Shown: positions 57,529 to 64,000 of the stretch, in pieces | Layout of the letters: each line of letters starts with the position of its first letter | Numbering within the stretch: position 1 is the stretch's first letter | NCBI GenBank assembly: GCA_023653785.1 | Contig: JAMKCH010012693.1 | Location: 1-64,000 of the forward strand | Origin: Ophioderma brevispina | Taxonomy: Eukaryota; Echinodermata; Ophiuroidea; Amphilepidida; Ophiodermatidae | Length of the DNA stretch: 64,000 nucleotides | Direction of reading: 5' to 3' | Position numbers and translations under genes: made by a program | Notes under the pieces: generated by a model | What the model was told of the DNA's origin: nothing | Databases searched by the model: none | What the model saw: only the letters and a program-made list of their open reading frames with translations

Positions 57529-57596
57529 GAGTTGTTACAACAAAATTGCTCGGGTAGACGAGGGTTAAGGATTTTGTTTCTTCGCCACTACAGAAA

Positions 57597-59345
57597 GGTT
57601 AACATCTAACCTTTGGTAGTTAGTAGGATGGACCCTCTATCCTTCTGGTAGTTAGTACTCTCATTGTGTTCACTGTTTAAATAGGGCCAATTTAAAAGGT
57701 TACACAGAGGTCGAACTTTTTCTTTTAATGACAAATGTCAATTTTAACACACAGTTACCAGTTTACCCCCTCAACGTGCAAAAATCTCAAACAATTTGTG
57801 AAATTGGTGCGGCTCTTAAAAATGTGCTGTGTCCAGGAAAGGGCAGTCAAGAAATTCCTTCCCATTTTTACAGGTAAACGACGAAATCTGACGAAAACTC
57901 TCATTGTTTATATGTTGTCTTGTCAAGGAATAGTTTCTTATTCAAACCGCTGGAGCTGAAGATCAACGCCACTGTAAAGGTTATTCCTGAGTGTTTTGAT
58001 CAATAACGGACGAGAACGAGGTGTATATGGGTCGTGGACAACCCATGACCGACCCACAATCAAAGCATCCAAATGGGTTTTTTTTTGTGGTTTGCACTCT
58101 ATATTGCTGTACTTCTTTTGATATTTTGGGTGAGTTGCTCTATTGAACCAAGGCTTCAGCCGGCCATCGTCTGCTGTTGAATATGGAACAAAAATCTTTT
58201 GGGTAAATTGAGAAAATTCAAGATTTTTATTATTATTTATATTTATTTTGCAAATTTAGGAGGTCATAAGTCAAAAGTATAGGCATAGAAAAAAGTACCC
58301 ATTGACAAATTTATCGAAACATCATTTTAATATATTGGCTACTTTTGTTCAATATCTTTTTTTCAAATAGTTTTCCTTATAAAAAAGTACTCTTAGTGTG
58401 AACATTGGCCAGAATAACTCGAGCGGGAGCACGAACCTGGGTCAATCAACATCGTTCAAGTCCCACTACATATAAGCTTTGACACTGTCGGAAATGTAGA
58501 TTTAATACTTGTGAAAAAAATCACACACACACATCATATCAATATTATATTTATTAGGGGCAACGTAGTTAAAGGTCTCAAATTGTGTTGTCACTTTTAA
58601 ATAGGGGCCAATTTAAGTCACACACACAGGGGTCCAAACTTTTAAAAATTTGTAAAATTGTAAAATAAGGGTAAATTTCCATTTGTACAGGGTCAAAATC
58701 ACAAGTTGCTATAATTTTGGTAAAAAATGAAACAAATTCTTCATCTTGCTTAATGTGTCAAACTAAGGAATAGTTTGTAGCATCTGCAATGCATAGTTAT
58801 CGTGTTATGTAACAAATAGGTCATGGGGAAACATAATCTAATTGGCATTGACCTCCTTTGACCTTTATCTCGGTAAGTAAACATTTAACATAACCAAAAC
58901 TATACTTTTTGGGAGTCTTCTTTCCTCAGGCAATAATTCGCACGTATTAAAATATAATCAGAGTAACTTTCAATGTTGACCCCTGTACAAATTGAGATTG
59001 ACCTTTTTTTGCCGTTTTAATCATTTATACTCTATAACGTCAAAACCAATAGTTGTATGTGGTACAAACTATACATTTTTGAATCCTTATGACTAAACGG
59101 ACAATATGGAAAATTGTTCAACATGTTTGGAGTAGTTTTTTAAAAAAGTTTGACCCCTGTGTAACCGTAAATTTGCCCCTATTGAAAAAGTAACACCACA
59201 ATTTGAGACCACTAACTACCTTGCATTGATATAGAGGGTCCGTGCTAACTACCAAAAGGGGTCAAACCTTAGATTCCCCCAATAAATATAATATTGATAT
59301 GATGTGTGTGTGATTTTTTTCACAAATATTAAATCTACATGTCCT
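57597..59345. mobile_element. Inverted-repeat structure with repeated AGGGGC-CAATTT units
   Basis: GAAATGTAGATTTAATACTTGTGAAAAAAATCACACACACACATCATATCAATATTATATTTATT (58490-58555) is reverse-complementary to AATAAATATAATATTGATATGATGTGTGTGTGATTTTTTTCACAAATATTAAATCTACAT (59281-59340). Inward of these, TCTCAAATTGTG.TGT.ACTTTT.AATAGGGGC(C)AATTT...CACACAGGGGTC occurs at about 58577 (plus) and about 59150-59215 (minus). A third plus-oriented copy stands outside at 57605-57720 (GGTAGTTAG...GGACCCTCTAT...AAATAGGGCCAATTT). No coding sequence. Confidence 0.7.
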
Positions 59346-59844
59346 TTAACCATCATTGTGTCCTAATTTCGTTTTCTGTCTAAGCTACCACGCGGCACCA
59401 TGATGGCGTAGCTGGCTATTTCATTTTCAATATATGTAAACGTTATGAATTTACTAACCTTACGATTTAATTAAATATCACAGTCATGGAGCACCTTCTT
59501 CTACAGCACATCCATGACAACAAAATCAACACTAACCTAAATTCAGACGTCAACCCTATAATTATATATCATTTTTTTATGCCTTGCCTATATAGTCCAG
59601 GCTACAGACCATGTGACCTTGTTATACCATATATGTGACTCAATCACATCAAAACAGACCAGTTGTCGGTAATTTGCATTTCAATATATTATTTAAATTA
59701 TGCATGAAAAAACAAAGAAAATAAAAAGAAATTTAACCCCATTTTTCCTCATAAAATTGTAATGCTACACTCAATTTACACATGAGAGGTATCATTTTAA
59801 AGCTGATAATATGTGCTCTTTGATGCAAACAAATCTCAACTTGC

Positions 59845-62800
59845 ACCTTGAGCGACATATATAATGTTTTTCAATGTTTTCTAGACCAGTTTTTCCTGCT
59901 GAATCTGAATCCGATGGATGCCAGACGAAAAACCTTGAGCATTTTCGAGGAAACGCAAAAATTCAAAATGGCCACCAAAACACTAAAAACTCATAATGTT
60001 AATTACTCAAAAGTTGTAATTTTTTGCCTGTCCAGTCAAAACACCCATTGTGACCAATTAGAATTTGATTCATTAACCACCTAATTAAGAGATTCAATAT
60101 GGCCGCTAATACAACAAAGCATCTGATATTTATCTACTTTTGACCGTAGAATGGTAACATGATATATATACCAATGCTTTTAGCAATCCATAATTACTTG
60201 AAACAATTATGTAGCTTTCAACCAATTTGCTAACATTCAAATCAATAAACATTCAAGATGGCTTTCACAATCGCAAATTCATTACTACTGTAAGGGCAAG
60301 AGCTGCCATGTTTTTGTATAATCACTATAACGGATTCAGAGCAATTAAATATCAATACATAATGAAAGTGATTGATATCGGCAAGATGGCATCCTAATAG
60401 GGTTCATATGCTTGCAAATGCATCATAAAGGTCATTAATTTCATTCACGCCGTAGGCTAAATATATTTTGTGGTTTTTAGTTGGATTTCACTTCCAAAAA
60501 ACCCAGTAAGGCTATCTTAAAGAGACACTGGCACATGTGAAAAATAAGTGCGCCCTCAGATTTTTCAAATCGAAGTTTGCAATGGTTGTAAACTTTATAT
60601 ACAAAAAGGCCCTCACCCTAAATTTTTTTTTTTTTATTAAGACAAATCACCTTCCTTATGGGAAACAGAACGATTTTATAATTAAACTTCGCCGGCCCGG
60701 CGCATTATTCAGCAGAACGACGAAAATGGCTACACACGCATGGCATGTTTTCCCCCTATACACCACTGTTTGACTTGACCGGTCTAAACTTTGTTGTTTT
60801 AATATCAGTGAGTACTAGTCAAAAATATTCAGGGTAATATCACATTTGTTGATTAAAGTTATGGAAAACTTAAAAGTTGCCTATAAATTACCTGGATATC
60901 TTATCCTCATATCAATGTCCTATCTGTTTTGGGGTAATGTTATTTTTATGTGTAAAAATATACTCCTGTTCTTCCAATGCCTGACAGGCAGTACACCAAA
61001 GTTAATGCACGAAAGTTGGGGGAAGGGTTATTTGGGGTGCCTGTAGAAACATATAGGAAATATCCGCTAAAGTTCGTTTTTTTTGGGGGTGACCATTTCT
61101 TTTAAACCAGATATCGCCCCGTGCTGAAAATTGGCACAGAGAAAGAAAAGTATTTAAGGAGGATTTATCTGGCGCTCACCACACCAGGTGAGCACCAACT
61201 AGATGTTTATAAAAAACCCTGATATTTTAATTTCAGCGTGGCCGCGTTTTCCAAAAATCCCCCAAACCGACAATGCAATTTAAAATTTCGCCGTGCTTCG
61301 CTCCTCTCTCCGTCTAACTACATGTTACAACACATCGCACACATTCAACCAAGTACGAGAAATAAGTATCGTGTTATTTCAGCTGTAGCAGAGACTGGAA
61401 TTCCCAATTTGAAGACACGGCTATTTTGTGGATCAGAGTTCAAGCGCGGTTTTTTTATTGCGAAGCCCGGGGCTATGAGATTAAGTACATAGGATAGCGC
61501 GGGGTTTTTTTTCCGATGCAAAAACCTGTTTCGGGGAAAAAGTTTTAAATACTGCACTTACTGACCTCCTAGTGGTATATTCCCTATCCCTGGGTGTTAT
61601 TATCCGATATATAATATATGAACAAAAATAAAGCAATCATGAGGTGATTAAACATTTTCTACACAGTTTTTGATGTAGAATGTAATAAAGGCCAATTTTA
61701 GTATACTTCTGCCTCAATTTCTATTTCTTTCATTTTGCCCAGTTATTGACGCAAACATCCTCGTTAAGTACACTGACATAAATTGCACATCAGTTACAAA
61801 TAAAATTGTGACATTTGGTTGGATATTTAATTCAGGTGAGTAAAATGCCAGTTTTAAAATCGTGTGATGGACCCCGTAATAGCTTTATATTAATGCTCGG
61901 ACCTATACACGGCCACAACAGCCAATCTTGATTGTGACAGAGGTGTTTATACGCAATAACTGTGAACGTGGTCATGGAATGTACGAAATTCGATTTCAAA
62001 GGTTCGCCCATTCCCGGCCAGAGCTACCTAAAGCAATGTTTCAATCTACGATCAAGAAACCTTTGCAAGAATTTCACGATACTTGGCCTAAAATGATAGT
62101 CACATATAGCTGGCCGGATAGCTGGCCGCGGCGATTGTGTGTGGGTGTGTGTGGACGCCTTGACTGAGGCAGCCCGAGTTGCTCACTCATCGTCCGCTAC
62201 GATCATCCCATGTTATTTGCGTTGTAGGAGATCACGGGCAATGTAATTTTAGTAGTATGGAATGTCAATATGTGTTTTTTAAAATCTCAGTGTGAAATTA
62301 CCATTTCGCACACATACGCAATCATCGTCATTGAGTTGCAATGCATCGTGCATGGCAGGGCGTGTACTGTGTGTGTGTACAAGACCCCAGTCAGTGAGAT
62401 TGAAATCTTGCCCGTTAGCCATGCCATGATAATTACGTTCCGTCTTCGGCATCTGACATGTCAATGCATCTTGCTTGTAATTATGTTTCTAATACGGTGC
62501 GCCCTGGCCCTGAAACATTTGGAGGAACTTGGCATAATTTGGGTTTGTGTTTTAAACTTTTTTTATTTGCGTATTTAATAACCATTTTTGTTCATTGAAC
62601 AGGACTATGCCCGCCGGGGCTGCACGAATATCAAAACATTCATCGGGGCTGGCACTTGTGTTCCACCACGAGCTGTACAAACTCATGCGCAAAAGGTCAG
62701 GATAAATGTGTTGGTGTTGCCCGGTCGTCTCAGCCCGTTACTACGAAAATACGCCCACACCCCCCCCCCCCCCCCGGGCCTAGACTATCATTTGAGAGCC

Positions 62801-63565
62801 AATTGAAGACATTTCATATTTTGGTGAAAATGGTGCCAGTGCCGCTTTAGTGTCATGAGTGTTATTCATCAAATACCCCACATGGATGCATGGACGCCTA
62901 AAACCTACCAAAAACAAAGAAACATATCTCTCTAGAACCGGATTTTTTTCGCCGCTTAGTAAGTGTCATTTCCAGGCATGTTTGGATAACACATTTTGGA
63001 TTGCCATCTTACCTTATGATTTCCGATTAACTAATGATCTGTACATGATCTGATTGACTTACAGGGAATACACAACATTGGAGTACAAGGTTAGACACAT
63101 TCATCAATTATAGCCATCTTAGAGTATCGGAAGCCATCTTGGATCTATAATGACTGAATTTAATTATCACCTTTTTTAAAATATATCTTATGATTTAATT
63201 TATTTCTGACTGACTGCCAAACACAGGAGCGATAAACGCAAACGTACACCAACCTTCGATCACGATCAGACACTTTATTGTAATTGGCGGCCATATTGAA
63301 TTCATTGATTACTGGTTACAGATCATAATATGGTCACAATGAATGTTTTAACGAGACAGAATGAAAAATCACAGCTTTTGAGGAAACAAGAGAATGATGT
63401 TTTGTGTTTTGGTGCCATTTTGATTTTTTGCGTTTTACAAAAATGCTCAAGCTTGCTCGTCTGGCTCCATCGGATTCAGAATCAGCATAAGAAAACTGGT
63501 CTAGAGTCCGTTGAAAACATATATCTAATAAAACAAGGTTGATATTAGATATCAATAATCTGTAG
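59845..63565. mobile_element. 3.7-kb structure bounded by about 270-bp inverted repeats
   Basis: TCTAGACCAGTTTTTCCTGCTGAATCTGAATCCGATGGATGCCAGACGA...AAAATGGCCACCAAAACAC at 59880-60110 is reverse-complementary to 63290-63510, extending to CAATATGGCCGC(C/T)AAT. The translations of 59848-60084 (plus) and 63334-63582 (minus) resemble each other for this reason. The interior has short frames but no transposase, and a C-run near 62761. Confidence 0.8.
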
Positions 63566-63849
63566 CCCGACAACACATACAATATCTCACAACAGTCGAG
63601 ATACTGAATTAGAATATGTTTATGTAACTTGCCTTACTGCTTGTTGTTTCCTGTGTTTCCGTTGTATGTGTATAATCTTACGTGCAAATTCGATTAGCTC
63701 TTTAATAAATACGTAATTTGTATTTTCTGTCCGTAAGAATCAACTGAAACTTTGGAATTTATTTTTAGTCAACGGTAAACCAAAAATGCGATACTAGGAT
63801 CGCGAAATGTAAAATTTAATGGTGTTGTTCCATCTATGAGCTATGGTCA

Positions 63850-63998
63850 CTGGTACTTTTTACTATGTGTAGCTTTTCATCCCGGTGGGTAAAATTTTAA
63901 TCATGTAGCTTTTGTGTAATTGGTTTGTAATTTGATGTATTGTTTTTTATTCACTTTGGAAAGCGCCTAGAAGTCCTTGTTTTTTATTATTAATATAA
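63850..63998 (+). mobile_element. Possible SINE/LINE 3' tail at the window edge
   Basis: CACTTTGGAAAGCGCCTAGAAGTCCTTGTTTTTTATTATTAATAT resembles the tails of the SINEs at 7.0 and 44.8 kb. Its upstream part has no clear tRNA-like head, and it reaches nearly to the end of the window. Confidence 0.35.
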
Positions 63999-64000
63999 TT

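Noticed and set aside
62279..62464. Minus-strand frame with Cys codons and NFT motif, possible receptor ectodomain exon
   Set aside because: The acceptor and donor are weak, the plus strand is equally open, and no family resemblance was found.

Overview
The window looks like metazoan nuclear DNA, almost all of it intronic or intergenic. It is AT-rich, has no operon-like gene packing, and is full of non-LTR and LTR retrotransposons, a Penelope-like fragment, tRNA-derived SINEs and many inverted-repeat DNA elements. A Ty3/gypsy relative with integrase placed before reverse transcriptase (the Gmr1 arrangement), CR1/L2-like LINE ends and SINEs sharing a CCTGGGCAAG body suggest a marine invertebrate, probably a deuterostome such as an echinoderm, hemichordate or amphioxus. 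The species cannot be fixed from this sequence.

Host coding signal is sparse and lies on the minus strand. The clearest exon (45939-46107) encodes the last two transmembrane helices of a seven-helix receptor of the adhesion/secretin (family B) type. Three small exons further along the same strand (24778-24915, 17621-17684, 9054-9148) have splice sites and phases that join without a frame break. Together they give a 98-residue acidic/lysine-rich tail in which one motif (EEKKA...W..FD..L..DEE) occurs twice, then a stop. The receptor exon ends in the phase that the first of these needs, so one gene of more than 37 kb running from 46.1 kb to 9.05 kb is the favoured but unproven model. Its introns would hold most of the transposons. 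Intron 17620-9149 would be of the GC-AG class.

Layout: 0-0.54 kb, approximately 160-bp tandem repeat; 1.25-1.87 kb, nearly G-free C-rich tract; 2.75-5.05 kb, approximately 400-bp tandem repeat; 6.05-7.0 kb, Penelope-like fragment and SINE body; 8.56-8.86 kb, MITE; 9.05-9.15 kb, last coding exon; 9.54-10.0 kb, CpG-rich patch; 10.87-11.79 kb, short tandem repeat, perfect GC hairpin and 0.8-kb foldback; 12.96-13.15 kb, short palindromic element with CRE/GC/TATA motifs; 17.2-18.8 kb, two MITEs, one exon, one SINE; 20.2-20.75 kb, poly-G-ended element and GAT repeat; 22.4-23.5 kb, truncated CR1/L2-like LINE; 24.8 kb, exon; 25.25-26.1 kb, mariner-like non-autonomous element; 28.8-29.1 kb, MITE with a perfect 7-bp target duplication; 36.1-45.1 kb, TTATCTCGAGATAA-type repeat array split by a 7.2-kb LTR retrotransposon, then a long inverted repeat holding a SINE; 45.2-45.5 kb, TA-flanked MITE; 45.9-46.1 kb, receptor exon; 47.3-51.3 kb, 4-kb inverted-repeat element with approximately 160-bp subterminal repeats; 56-57.5 kb, poly-C/poly-G palindromes; 57.6-63.6 kb, two more large inverted-repeat structures.

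I see no rRNA, CRISPR, prokaryotic operon or intact tRNA gene, and no complete autonomous transposon. Most long open frames are chance frames or repeat shadows. The most interesting items are the split receptor-tail gene model, the Gmr1-type retrotransposon with its SCAN-like capsid region, the 0.8-kb foldback, and the 4-kb inverted element with mirrored satellite-like arrays.
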